NCBI GenBank assembly: GCA_047974165.1
Contig: JBKECB010000077.1
Coordinates: 1-29,443 of the forward strand
Direction of reading: 5' to 3'
Length of the DNA stretch: 29,443 nucleotides
Source of the DNA: Lactovum sp047974165
GTDB lineage: Bacteria; Bacillota; Bacilli; Lactobacillales; Streptococcaceae
A program made the position numbers and the translations under genes. Positions 1 through 7,429 of the stretch are shown in pieces (the first letter of the stretch is position 1; each line of letters opens with the position of its first letter). The notes under the pieces are model-generated. The model saw only the letters and a list, made by a program, of their open reading frames with translations. It did not search any database and had not been told where the DNA came from.

Positions 1-124
1 AGTTAATATATTTTCCTTTTTTATAAATAAAAATTGCTAAAGAAACTGAAAAAATTGAAGCAAGTAAAATCGTTGTCAAAACAATTGTTAAATGCTCTAT
101 TGTTAAATTAAAAACTTCCTGCAT
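1..124 (-). CDS. ABC transporter permease, N-terminal fragment (runs off the left edge)
   Basis: An open frame on the minus strand starts with ATG at 124-122 and stays open to the window edge, giving about 41 residues. After a short amphipathic start (MQEVFNLTIEHLTIVL) there is one strongly hydrophobic segment followed by a positive YKKGK stretch, as at the start of a binding-protein-dependent permease. It overlaps the end of the ATPase gene by 17 bases, the usual coupling of the two halves of one transporter. The visible part is too short to name the substrate; an osmolyte-type or metal-type importer are both possible. Confidence 0.55.
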   Translation of the reverse strand, partial: MQEVFNLTIEHLTIVLTTILLASIFSVSLAIFIYKKGKYIN

Positions 125-737
125 CTGATTTCCTCAAATCTTCAATCTCTAAAATCTTCCCTTGAGATAAATTTACTAATTGATGACTATATTTCCTCGC
201 TTGATATTCATCATGAGTAATATACAAAACACTTATTTTATTTGAGTTTACTAGAGCTAATACCAGCTCTGAAATACTTTCTTTATTTTTCTTATCTAAA
301 GCACTCATTGATTCATCTAAAATTAATAATTTTGCATTGGTTAATAATGCACGCGCCAGATCAATTCTCTGGCGTTCACCTCCACTTAATTGAAAAGGAT
401 ACTTTTCTAAATCACTTTTAGATAAACTTACTTTCTCTAAAGCTTTTATCATCTGCCCTTCCTCATAAAAATCTTTAATCCTTAAATTTTCTTTTACTGT
501 CAAGTGATTAAAAGTTGTTCCTTTTTGAGAAATATAAAGAATCTCTTCTTCTTTAATTTTATAGCTAATTTCTCCTTTATCAGCCTTTATAAGATTTGAA
601 ATGAGTTTAATCAAAGTACTTTTTCCTGTTCCACTTGGGCCAATAATAGAAATAAATTCTCCTCTATTAATCTGAAAATTTATAGGACCCAAATGAAAAT
701 GAGGATAACTTTTTTCAATATTATTTAATTCAATCAT
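108..737 (-). CDS. ABC transporter ATP-binding protein
   Basis: A 209-residue single-domain ABC ATPase. Walker A is GPSGTGKST, the Q-loop lies in ILYISQKGT, the signature is LSGGERQR, Walker B is LLILDES, and the H-loop is ITHDE. The protein ends soon after the H-loop with no regulatory extension. I chose the ATG at 737 because GGAGGA sits directly upstream at good spacing; the longer frame would add a hydrophobic lead with no ribosome site. The permease gene follows with a 17-base overlap. A helix of the Q-loop region is short and the Walker B aspartate is followed by ES instead of the common EP, so it is a divergent member. Substrate unknown. Confidence 0.85.
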   Translation of the reverse strand: MIELNNIEKSYPHFHLGPINFQINRGEFISIIGPSGTGKSTLIKLISNLIKADKGEISYKIKEEEILYISQKGTTFNHLTVKENLRIKDFYEEGQMIKALEKVSLSKSDLEKYPFQLSGGERQRIDLARALLTNAKLLILDESMSALDKKNKESISELVLALVNSNKISVLYITHDEYQARKYSHQLVNLSQGKILEIEDLRKSDAGSF

Positions 738-819
738 TTTTCCTCCAATATAATTGTAAAAATAATTGTTACAAATATAATATAACATAACTTTAAAAAT
801 TTGTAAATATCATTATTAC

Positions 820-851
820 AAAAAAAAGTATTTCAATTAAGAAATACTTTT
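820..851 (-). terminator. Rho-independent terminator after the aldo/keto reductase gene
   Basis: Inverted repeat AAAAGTATTTC / GAAATACTTTT with a six-base loop (824-851). On the minus strand it is followed by a run of eight T. It overlaps the stop codon of the reductase gene. Confidence 0.8.
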
Positions 852-1839
852 ACTGAACTAAAGGTCCTACCAAAGGTCGAGTCAGATAGGATTCTTCTAA
901 ATATTGAATATCTTCAGGACTTAATTGAAAATCAAAAGCAGTCAAAGCGTCATCAATATATCTTTCTTTTGAAGCACCAACAATTGGAGCAATAACTGCT
1001 TCTTTACTGTAAAGCCAAGCAAGAGATATTGTAGACATGCTGACTTGATACTTTTGACTTAGCTCTTCTACTCGATTTATAATTATTTGATCAGATTTAA
1101 AACCATGCTCATACTTTTGAATTGCAATCTTATCTCTTTCAGACCTTTTAGTGATGGCAGCAAAAGGTCTAGCTAAGCGTCCAGCAGCAAGTGGACTATA
1201 GGGAGTTAATGCAATAGATTGGTCCACACAAAGAGGCTGCATTTCACGCTCTTCTTCTCGATATAAAAGATTCATATGATTTTGCATTGAAATAAATACT
1301 GTCCATCCATTTCTCTTTGCAATTTCTTGTGCTTTTGCAAATTGCCAAGCAAGCATTGATGAAGCTCCAATATATCTTACTTTTCCAGATTCTACTAAAT
1401 CATGTAAAGCTTTCATTGTCTCTTCAATAGGGGTCTGATAATCCCAACGATGAATAATATATAAGTCGATATAATCAGTTCCTAAACGTTTTAGTGATTG
1501 ATCAATTTCATGTATAATTGCCTTTCTAGAAAGTCCACCACTGTTAGGATTTTTGTCATTCATTGGCATAAATAATTTTGTAGCAAGAACAACTTCATGT
1601 CGATGAACATATTTCTTAATTGCTTTTCCCAGTATACGCTCACTTTCTCCCTTAGAGTAGATATTTGCAGTATCAAAAAAATTAATCCCTTTATCTAATG
1701 CATATTTTATAATTTCATGACTTCTTTCTTCTTTTAGGACCCAATCATGTATCCAATTATCAGGATTTCCAAAAGACATACAACCTAAAGCGACTGGTGA
1801 AACTTTAAGGCTACTTTTTCCTAAATTAATATATTTCAT
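850..1839 (-). CDS. Aldo/keto reductase (YajO/Tas-like)
   Basis: A 329-residue NAD(P)H-dependent oxidoreductase with the TIM-barrel layout of the AKR superfamily. The catalytic tetrad can be read: Asp and Tyr in FFDTANIYS (about residues 55-63), Lys in LATKLF, and His in YIIHRWD. The C-terminal APIVGASKERYIDDA matches the cofactor-phosphate binding segment. The ribosome site AAGAGGAAA precedes the ATG. The gene is alone between two terminators with its own promoter, which has the unusual spacing of MerR-activated promoters. The real substrate cannot be read; relatives reduce various aldehydes and ketones. Confidence 0.88.
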   Translation of the reverse strand: MKYINLGKSSLKVSPVALGCMSFGNPDNWIHDWVLKEERSHEIIKYALDKGINFFDTANIYSKGESERILGKAIKKYVHRHEVVLATKLFMPMNDKNPNSGGLSRKAIIHEIDQSLKRLGTDYIDLYIIHRWDYQTPIEETMKALHDLVESGKVRYIGASSMLAWQFAKAQEIAKRNGWTVFISMQNHMNLLYREEEREMQPLCVDQSIALTPYSPLAAGRLARPFAAITKRSERDKIAIQKYEHGFKSDQIIINRVEELSQKYQVSMSTISLAWLYSKEAVIAPIVGASKERYIDDALTAFDFQLSPEDIQYLEESYLTRPLVGPLVQ

Positions 1840-1868
1840 AAATTTCCTCTTTTCTTATGGTTAGTTTA

Positions 1869-1899
1869 ATTATAACAAGTTAGAGTTACTCCATGTCAA
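1869..1899 (-). promoter_or_regulatory. Promoter of the aldo/keto reductase, 19-bp spacer with internal dyad
   Basis: On the minus strand TTGACA (1899-1894) and TATAAT (1874-1869) are both perfect consensus but 19 bp apart. The spacer holds the near-palindrome TGGAGTAACTCTA. This is the layout of promoters activated by MerR-family regulators, some of which control aldo/keto reductases and alcohol dehydrogenases. No merR gene is in the window, so the regulator is inferred. Confidence 0.6.
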
Positions 1900-1903
1900 G
1901 AGA

Positions 1904-1933
1904 TATAAAAAACTAAGTTTAAAAACTTAGTTT
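1904..1933 (-). terminator. Terminator of the potABCD operon
   Basis: AAACTAAG (1910-1917) pairs with CTTAGTTT (1926-1933), and on the minus strand it is followed by a T run. It overlaps the potD stop codon. Confidence 0.75.
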
Positions 1934-3002
1934 ATCGATACATTTTAAATTCTAAGAATTTATCGTTATAAAAACTGAGCCATTCTGAACCTAAATTTTG
2001 ATATACTTCTAAATTTTCAAGTGTTTCTTCTTTAGGATAAAACTGTGTATCAGAGGTAATTTTAGGATCGATCAAAGGTATCGATTTTTCATTTGGAGTT
2101 GCATATCCAATATATTCTGCATTTTGAGCTGCATTTTCAGGCTCAAGCATAAAGTTGATAAAGGCATAAGCAAGTTCAGGATTTTTTGAAGTTTTTGGAA
2201 TGACAAGATTATCAAACCAAAGATTTCCTCCTTCAGAAGGAACAACGTACTTGATGTCCTCATTTTCCCAAACCATTTCAGCTGCTTCACCTGAAAAAGT
2301 AACAGCTACTGCAGCTTCGCCTGAAATCATATACTGCTTTATCTCGTCTGCAACAATTGCTTTAACATTAGGACTTAATAGTTTTAAATGTTCATAAGCA
2401 GCATTAATTTCTTCCTTATTAGTTGAATTGGTAGATGCTCCTTGTGTATTAAGCCCAAAACCTATCACTTCACGAACACCATCAATTAACATAATATCAT
2501 TTTTTAAGTCAGGATTCCATAAATCTTCCCAATGCTCAATTTCTTGATCTACCATTTTTGTATTATAAGCAATCCCTAATGTCCCCCAAAAATAGGGAAT
2601 AGAATAATCATTATTTTTATCAAATGAAAGATTTAAAAATTTAGAATCAATATTTTCTAAACCATTAATTTTATGATGATCTAACTTGATTAAAAGATTT
2701 TCTTCTTTCATTTTTTCAATCATATATTCTGAAGGAACAGCAATATCATAAGCTGTACCTGCCTGCTTTATTTTTGTATACATAGCTTCATTACTATCAA
2801 AAGTCATATAACTAACTTTATAGCCTGTTTCTTCTGTAAACTTGTCTAAGAGTTCAGGATCAATGTAATCTCCCCAATTATAAATAACCAAAGTTTGATC
2901 ATTTGTAGTGGTCCCAGACTGAGCAGAAAATTTCCAATTTATTCCAGCTAATATAAAGATAATAATGAGAAGACTCATCAGCATTGTCATTAATCTTTTC
3001 AT
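1932..3002 (-). CDS. potD: Spermidine/putrescine-binding protein PotD
   Basis: The 356-residue extracellular binding protein of the polyamine importer. Family landmarks are VIYNWGDYIDPELL near residue 40, FDSNEAMYTKIKQ, and YDIAVPSEYMI. The N-terminus (KRLMTMLMSLLIIIFILAG) is a single hydrophobic anchor with no cysteine, so it is not a lipoprotein and probably stays in the membrane as an uncleaved anchor; streptococcal PotD is similar. It is the last gene of potABCD, begins one base after potC, and has the ribosome site GGAGATTT. The terminator overlaps its stop codon. I am sure of the family; whether spermidine or putrescine is preferred cannot be read. Confidence 0.95.
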   Translation of the reverse strand: MKRLMTMLMSLLIIIFILAGINWKFSAQSGTTTNDQTLVIYNWGDYIDPELLDKFTEETGYKVSYMTFDSNEAMYTKIKQAGTAYDIAVPSEYMIEKMKEENLLIKLDHHKINGLENIDSKFLNLSFDKNNDYSIPYFWGTLGIAYNTKMVDQEIEHWEDLWNPDLKNDIMLIDGVREVIGFGLNTQGASTNSTNKEEINAAYEHLKLLSPNVKAIVADEIKQYMISGEAAVAVTFSGEAAEMVWENEDIKYVVPSEGGNLWFDNLVIPKTSKNPELAYAFINFMLEPENAAQNAEYIGYATPNEKSIPLIDPKITSDTQFYPKEETLENLEVYQNLGSEWLSFYNDKFLEFKMYR

Positions 3003-3003
3003 T

Positions 3004-3789
3004 TTAAATCTCCTTTACTTTTGACTCACGGTTGATAAAGTAATAAGCAATAACTAAAATAATAGAAAATAAGAAAATTAGTGCCGATAAGGCATTTATT
3101 TCTAAAGAAATCCCCTGTCTTGCGCGTGAGTATATCTCTACTGCCAAAGTTGAAAAGCCATTCCCTGTTACAAAAAAAGTAACTGCAAAATCATCCATAG
3201 AGTAAGTAAAAGCCATAAAAAATCCGGCTAGAATTCCTGGAGTTAAAAAAGGGAGGATAACTTCTTTTAAGATTTGCCAACGATTTGCCCCTAAATCTTC
3301 AGCCGCATCTATTAAAGAACGATCCATTTCTTTATAGCGAGGTAAAACCATCAGGACAACAATAGGGATTGAAAAGGCAATATGAGAAATTAAAACACTA
3401 AAAAATCCAAGCTGCAAGCCTATCATTGTAAATAAAATCAGGAAACTTGCCCCAATAATAACATCAGGTGACACAAGTAAAATATTATTAAAACTTAATA
3501 AACTGTTATGAACTTTTTTACTGCTTTCTTGCAAGTACATTGCTCCCATCGTACCAATAATCGTAGCAAATAAAGAACTTAAAAAGGCAAGTAAAAATGT
3601 TTGAACAACAATCAACATTAGTCGACTATCTGAAAAGAGTGTTATAAAATGCTCCAAAGTAAAACTTTCAAAAGACTGCATCGTTCCAGACGAATTAAAA
3701 GAATAAAAAATCAGGTAAAAAATCGGCCAATAAATTAAAATTAAAATGACTGCAAGATAAAGTCTTGAACTTAAGCCAAGCTTCTTCAT
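3004..3789 (-). CDS. potC: Spermidine/putrescine ABC transporter permease PotC
   Basis: A 261-residue membrane protein with about six hydrophobic segments. The EAA loop that contacts the ATPase is readable as DAAEDLGANRWQILKEVILP (about residues 165-184). The segment FTYSMDDFAVTFFVTG is typical of PotC. Its ATG directly follows the potB stop codon (3792-3790), so translation is probably coupled. It pairs with PotB to form the channel of the importer energised by PotA. Confidence 0.95.
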   Translation of the reverse strand: MKKLGLSSRLYLAVILILIYWPIFYLIFYSFNSSGTMQSFESFTLEHFITLFSDSRLMLIVVQTFLLAFLSSLFATIIGTMGAMYLQESSKKVHNSLLSFNNILLVSPDVIIGASFLILFTMIGLQLGFFSVLISHIAFSIPIVVLMVLPRYKEMDRSLIDAAEDLGANRWQILKEVILPFLTPGILAGFFMAFTYSMDDFAVTFFVTGNGFSTLAVEIYSRARQGISLEINALSALIFLFSIILVIAYYFINRESKVKEI

Positions 3790-4584
3790 TTATATCTGCT
3801 TCCTTTCTTTTTCTCTTGTTAAATACATCACACCAATCATCGCAATAATTAAAATAACACCAATTGTTGATCCCAATCCCCAATTTTGAGTCACAAGAAA
3901 ATGTTCTTGAACTGCTGTTCCTAGAGTAATTACACGATTTCCTCCAATCAAACGAACAATCATAAAAAGTGAAAGACTGGGAATAAATACCGCTTGAACT
4001 CCTGAACGAACACCATCCATAGATAAAGGGAAAACAATATGAAGAAAAGTTTGACGCCGACTTGCTCCTAAATCAAGACTTGCATCAATCAAACGCTCAT
4101 CCATCTCAATCAAGGCATTATAAATTGGTAAAATCATAAAAGGGAGATTAATATAACTTGCAACTAAAATAAAACTAAGATTTGTAAATAAGATTTGCTG
4201 AGGTGCAAAACCAAATAAACTAATAAATTGATTAATTGTCCCTCCATGCCCTAAAATCCCCATAAATGCATAAGCTTTTAATAGTAAATTAATCCAAGTA
4301 GGTAAAATAATTAACATTAGCCAAATCTCTCGCATCTTTAACCGAGAAATAATATAAGCCATTGGATACGAAATGAGAAGAGAGACAAGAGTAATCAATC
4401 CCGCGTATAAGACTGAGTTTAACGTCATTTTTAAATAAACAGAACTTGTAAAATAACTCTTATAATTTTCCAGCGTCAAACTTCCATCTAAAGACTGAAA
4501 AGATTGCCAAAGAAGCAACAGTAAGGGAGCAATAACAAATAAAGCAATCCAAATATAGTAAGGGATAGAATAAAATTTACGCAT
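3790..4584 (-). CDS. potB: Spermidine/putrescine ABC transporter permease PotB
   Basis: A 264-residue permease with six likely membrane segments. The EAA loop is DASLDLGASRRQTFLHIVFP. The segment MAYIISRLK and the motif LPTWINLLLKAYAFMGIL are characteristic of PotB. Its ATG lies inside the last codons of potA (8-base overlap), with GAGGATATAA serving as ribosome site, so expression is coupled to PotA. Confidence 0.95.
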   Translation of the reverse strand: MRKFYSIPYYIWIALFVIAPLLLLLWQSFQSLDGSLTLENYKSYFTSSVYLKMTLNSVLYAGLITLVSLLISYPMAYIISRLKMREIWLMLIILPTWINLLLKAYAFMGILGHGGTINQFISLFGFAPQQILFTNLSFILVASYINLPFMILPIYNALIEMDERLIDASLDLGASRRQTFLHIVFPLSMDGVRSGVQAVFIPSLSLFMIVRLIGGNRVITLGTAVQEHFLVTQNWGLGSTIGVILIIAMIGVMYLTREKERKQI

Positions 4585-5731
4585 TTATATCCTCTCCTTC
4601 TTCAGCCTCAAGTGCCTGTAAAATCCCTTCTACTTGCTCTTCTTCTTCAACATACTCTTCGATACGAGCATCAAATTCTTCTTCACTTTCATTAAGACGC
4701 ATAATATGAATTGCTTCTGCTTCAAAGTTAATTCCTACTGTTTCACCTAAAATAGCCTTCTGTGTTGAATGAATAAGCCACTCATTTCCAAAATCATCAT
4801 AAGCTACAATTTCATAATGAACACCTCGAAAAAGTTGAGTATCAATCTTTACATTAAACTTTCCTTCATCTGGCAAGGTGAACTCTAAATCTTCAGGTCG
4901 AATCACAAGCTCAATTGCTTCATTTTCACGCATTCCTCCATCAACAGCTTCAAATTCTTGATTATTAAATTTTACTAAATAATCTTTAATCATTATTCCA
5001 TTTAAAATATTTGATTCACCAATAAAATCTGCAACAAAATGATTAATCGGCTCATCATAAATATCTGTTGGACTTCCTGATTGCACAATCTCACCATCCT
5101 TCATAACAAATATCCAATCAGACATTGCTAAAGCTTCTTCTTGATCATGTGTCACAAAAACAAAGGTTAATCCTAACTCTTGCTGTAATTCTCTAAGCTC
5201 ATATTGCATTTCTTTTCTAAGCTTTAAATCTAGAGCAGATAAAGGTTCATCTAATAGAACAACCTTGGGCCTATCAATAATTGCACGAGCAATGGCAACA
5301 CGCTGTCTTTGTCCCCCAGAAAGTTTTGCAATATTACGATGACCATAACCTTCTAATTGAACAAGTTTCAAAGTTTCTTCTACTCGCCTTTTAATATCAT
5401 CTTTAGGGATTTTACGTATTTTCAAAGCAAAAGCTACATTTTCAGCCACTGTCATATTAGGAAAAAGAGCATAAGATTGGAAAACTGTATGAATATTACG
5501 TTTATTTGTTGGGACATCATTAATACATTTCCCGTCAAGTATAATATCACCAGTTGTTGCTTCTAAAAGACCAGCCAAAATATTTAAAATTGTTGACTTC
5601 CCAGAACCTGAAGCTCCTAATAGTGTATAAAATTTTCCAGCTTCCAACTCAAAACTAATATCTGATAATACCTTTTGACCATTATCTTCATATGTTTTAG
5701 AAACATTTTTAAATTCAATTAATGCTGACAT
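4577..5731 (-). CDS. potA: Spermidine/putrescine ABC transporter ATP-binding protein PotA
   Basis: A 384-residue ATPase of the polyamine importer. Walker A GASGSGKST, Q-loop VFQSYALFP, signature LSGGQRQR, Walker B VLLDEPLSALD and H-loop VTHDQEEA are all intact. Residues after about 235 form the TOBE-type regulatory domain. The last 35 or so residues are a strongly acidic tail (runs of E with EEEEQVEG and EAEEGED), longer than the usual PotA end. Ribosome site TAGGAG precedes the ATG. Upstream lies a structured RNA and two terminators with no clear separate promoter, so transcription may depend on read-through of that leader. Confidence 0.95.
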   Translation of the reverse strand: MSALIEFKNVSKTYEDNGQKVLSDISFELEAGKFYTLLGASGSGKSTILNILAGLLEATTGDIILDGKCINDVPTNKRNIHTVFQSYALFPNMTVAENVAFALKIRKIPKDDIKRRVEETLKLVQLEGYGHRNIAKLSGGQRQRVAIARAIIDRPKVVLLDEPLSALDLKLRKEMQYELRELQQELGLTFVFVTHDQEEALAMSDWIFVMKDGEIVQSGSPTDIYDEPINHFVADFIGESNILNGIMIKDYLVKFNNQEFEAVDGGMRENEAIELVIRPEDLEFTLPDEGKFNVKIDTQLFRGVHYEIVAYDDFGNEWLIHSTQKAILGETVGINFEAEAIHIMRLNESEEEFDARIEEYVEEEEQVEGILQALEAEEGEDINA

Positions 5732-5756
5732 ATTTTTCTCCTAACCATTATTTTAA

Positions 5757-5788
5757 TATAAAAAACTCCAAGAAGAAATCTGGAGTTT
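5757..5788 (-). terminator. Terminator-like hairpin just upstream of potA
   Basis: AACTCCA (5764-5770) pairs with TGGAGTT (5781-5787). On the minus strand it is followed by TTTTTATA. It sits about 25 bases before the potA start codon and after the first terminator of the structured RNA, so it would block read-through into potA unless relieved. Confidence 0.7.
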
Positions 5789-5802
5789 ATCAATATACGT
5801 CT

Positions 5803-6047
5803 AAAAAAGCAAGAGACTTTCTCTTGGACGGTTCAGAGTCTATATAGTAGTGTCTACTTTTACTACTCTTATTGATCACTCTCAAGTGTTTCTTGGGTGG
5901 GGCCGGACGCCCCAGCACTTAAAAAAAGTGCCATCAATAGGGAAATTTATATTTCCAATCGGCAGTTGACCCGGCTGTCCGTATGGCCTTAGCAATCAAG
6001 TAATACACTTGATGCGGTCAATGCTCCTGCTAGACTTGCAGAACCGT
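5803..6047 (-). ncRNA. Structured non-coding RNA of unassigned family, with its own terminator
   Basis: Minus-strand transcript expected to start near 6047. Its first bases ACGGTTC (6047-6041) pair perfectly with GAACCGT (5834-5828), closing the whole RNA. Inside are many perfect hairpins: 5995-6001/6007-6013 (7 bp), 6016-6021/5966-5971 (6 bp, long range), 5941-5946/5951-5956 (6 bp), 5915-5920/5926-5931 (6 bp), 5899-5903/5909-5913 (GC-only 5 bp), 5877-5880/5885-5888, and 5846-5851/5862-5867. Directly after the closing stem comes a terminator: CAAGAGA/TCTCTTG (5810-5816/5820-5826) then six T. No ORF with a ribosome site is present. It is not rnpB, tmRNA or the SRP RNA by their known core motifs. 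It may be a free sRNA or a leader of potABCD. Confidence 0.75.
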
Positions 6048-6052
6048 TTATC

Positions 6053-6081
6053 ATTGTAACATAAAAATATGAAAAGTGCAA
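6053..6081 (-). promoter_or_regulatory. Promoter of the structured RNA
   Basis: Minus strand TTGCAC (6081-6076), 17-bp spacer, TACAAT (6058-6053). The expected start point, about 6-7 bases downstream, coincides with the first base of the RNA's closing stem. Confidence 0.8.
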
Positions 6082-6084
6082 AAT

Positions 6085-6120
6085 TAAAATAAAAACAGCC
6101 AAATATAAATTTGACTGTTT
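6085..6120 (-). terminator. Terminator of the rplJ-rplL operon
   Basis: A 12-bp stem (6093-6104 with 6109-6120, one G-U pair on the minus-strand RNA), loop of four, then a T-rich run on the minus strand. It lies 20 bases after the rplL stop. Confidence 0.8.
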
Positions 6121-6139
6121 CCTCTCACTTATTAAGAGA

Positions 6140-6505
6140 TTATTTAAGCTCAACTGATCCGCCAGCTTCTTCGATTTTAGCTTTAATTTCTTCAGCTTCA
6201 TCTTTTGAAGCTCCTTCTTTAACTGGAGCAGGTGCGCCGTCAACAAGACCTTTAGCTTCTTTAAGTCCAAGACCTGTGATTTCACGAACCACCTTGATAA
6301 CTCCAACTTTCTTATCTCCTGCTGAAGTCAAGACAACATCAAAGCTATCTTTTTCTTCAGCTGCCGCTGCACCAGCACCTGCTACAGCTACAGGAGCTGC
6401 TGCTGATACGTCAAATTTCTCTTCGATAGCTTTTACAAGCTCAGAAAGCTCAAGGATTGTAGCTCCTTCAAGCTCAGTAATAATGTTTTCAATATTCAAT
6501 GCCAT
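6140..6505 (-). CDS. rplL: 50S ribosomal protein L7/L12
   Basis: A 121-residue stalk protein that recruits elongation factors to the ribosome. The N-terminal dimerisation domain (ALNIENIITELEGATILELSEL) is followed by an alanine-rich hinge at about residues 34-50 and the globular factor-binding domain with KVGVIKVVREITGLGLKEAK and LVDGAPAPVKEG. The ribosome site AAGGAGAT precedes the ATG. It is the second gene after rplJ, as in most bacteria, and is followed by a terminator. Confidence 0.98.
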   Translation of the reverse strand: MALNIENIITELEGATILELSELVKAIEEKFDVSAAAPVAVAGAGAAAAEEKDSFDVVLTSAGDKKVGVIKVVREITGLGLKEAKGLVDGAPAPVKEGASKDEAEEIKAKIEEAGGSVELK

Positions 6506-6573
6506 GATTGATATCTCCTTTTTATATTTTAATAAATAATAATCTTAAAGTGAATAAGTTCTCAAAGAGAAAA

Positions 6574-7095
6574 TTATGCCACTTCTTCTTCTTCTTTTGC
6601 ATCTGCCACTGCTTTAACAGCATAAGCCACGTTACGTACAGGTGCTTGAAGCACACTAAGTAGCATTGAAAGCAAGCCTTCACGACTTGGCAATGCAGCG
6701 ATTGCTTTTATTTCATCTTCTGATGATACTTTACCTTCGATCACACCAGCTTTAATTTCAAGCTTATCAGCTTTTTTTGCAAAATCAGCAATAATTTTTG
6801 CTGGAGCAATTGCGTCTTCATTTGAAAATGCAATAACTGATGGACCTACAAAGTTTTCATTCAAAGCTTCTAAACCAGCTTTTTCAGCTGCACGGCGTAA
6901 GATTGAATTTTTAACAACTTTCAATTCTACACCAGCTTCACGCAATTGCTTACGAAGTTCTGTATCTTGTGATACACTTAATCCACGTGAGTTTGCAACA
7001 ACGATTGAAGTTGCATCTTCAAATTTCTTAGTATAAAAGCTAACAAGCTCTTCTTTTTTAGCAATGGTAGCTTCATTTACTTTATAATCGTTCAT
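6574..7095 (-). CDS. rplJ: 50S ribosomal protein L10
   Basis: A 173-residue protein that anchors L7/L12 to the 23S rRNA. Recognisable parts are the start IAKKEELV, the segment VVANSRGLSVSQDTELRKQLREAGVELKVVKN, and the acidic C-terminus DAKEEEEVA that binds L12 dimers. GGAGG lies five bases before the ATG. L10 (with L12) represses its own operon by binding the leader RNA, and such a leader is present upstream. Confidence 0.98.
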   Translation of the reverse strand: MNDYKVNEATIAKKEELVSFYTKKFEDATSIVVANSRGLSVSQDTELRKQLREAGVELKVVKNSILRRAAEKAGLEALNENFVGPSVIAFSNEDAIAPAKIIADFAKKADKLEIKAGVIEGKVSSEDEIKAIAALPSREGLLSMLLSVLQAPVRNVAYAVKAVADAKEEEEVA

Positions 7096-7123
7096 AAATA
7101 CCTCCTATTTTATTTTGGGCAGG

Positions 7124-7248
7124 AAATAAAATAACTCCCTGCAACCAAAAGACACAGAGAGTTTTAATAATCAATATTATTTACTCACCTCGGTAGGAAA
7201 TTTATGAGTCAAGCTCCCCTACTGTCTTCGGTCATTCTATAAAGAACT
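7124..7248 (-). promoter_or_regulatory. L10 leader (ribosomal protein autoregulatory RNA) with attenuator hairpin
   Basis: The minus-strand leader of rplJ contains GACAGTAGGGGAGC and CCTACCGAGGTGAG, which form the stem region typical of L10 leaders in Firmicutes. The 3' part forms a 9-bp hairpin (7133-7141 with 7155-7163, one G-U pair) followed by ATTTTATTT, a likely attenuator before the rplJ ribosome site. Known role of the family: feedback control by L10/L12. Confidence 0.85.
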
Positions 7249-7254
7249 TTAATT

Positions 7255-7283
7255 AGTTTAACAAATAAAATAAACTTTGTCAA
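7255..7283 (-). promoter_or_regulatory. Promoter of rplJ-rplL
   Basis: Minus strand TTGACA (7283-7278), 17-bp spacer, TAAACT (7260-7255). Between it and the ribU stop at 7430 the sequence is very A+T rich; I see only a weak hairpin after ribU there. Confidence 0.8.
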
Positions 7284-7429
7284 ATATAAGCTATCGTTAG
7301 AATTTTTAAGCTAGATTAAATAGCTCTATTTTATATGAAATATGAAATAAAAATGATTATACAATATACTTCTTTCCATTTTAAACAATTAAACAAATAA
7401 TTATTTAATTTTTAGATTGACTCAAATTT

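Noticed and set aside
738..788. Longer N-terminus for the ABC ATPase
   Set aside because: The extension has no ribosome site, while GGAGGA sits right before the ATG at 737.
5803..6047. RNase P RNA, tmRNA, SRP RNA or M-box riboswitch
   Set aside because: The core motifs of these RNAs are absent (no GAGGAAAGTC-type block, no tRNA-like end, no SRP tetraloop helix); a short likeness to M-box sequence did not extend.
5989..6306. Minus-strand frame covering the start of the structured RNA
   Set aside because: It begins inside rplL in another frame, crosses the terminator and promoter, and resembles no protein.
6111..6539. Plus-strand open frame of 142 codons over rplL
   Set aside because: Antisense shadow of the alanine-rich rplL gene; no ribosome site and serine/alanine-rich nonsense sequence.
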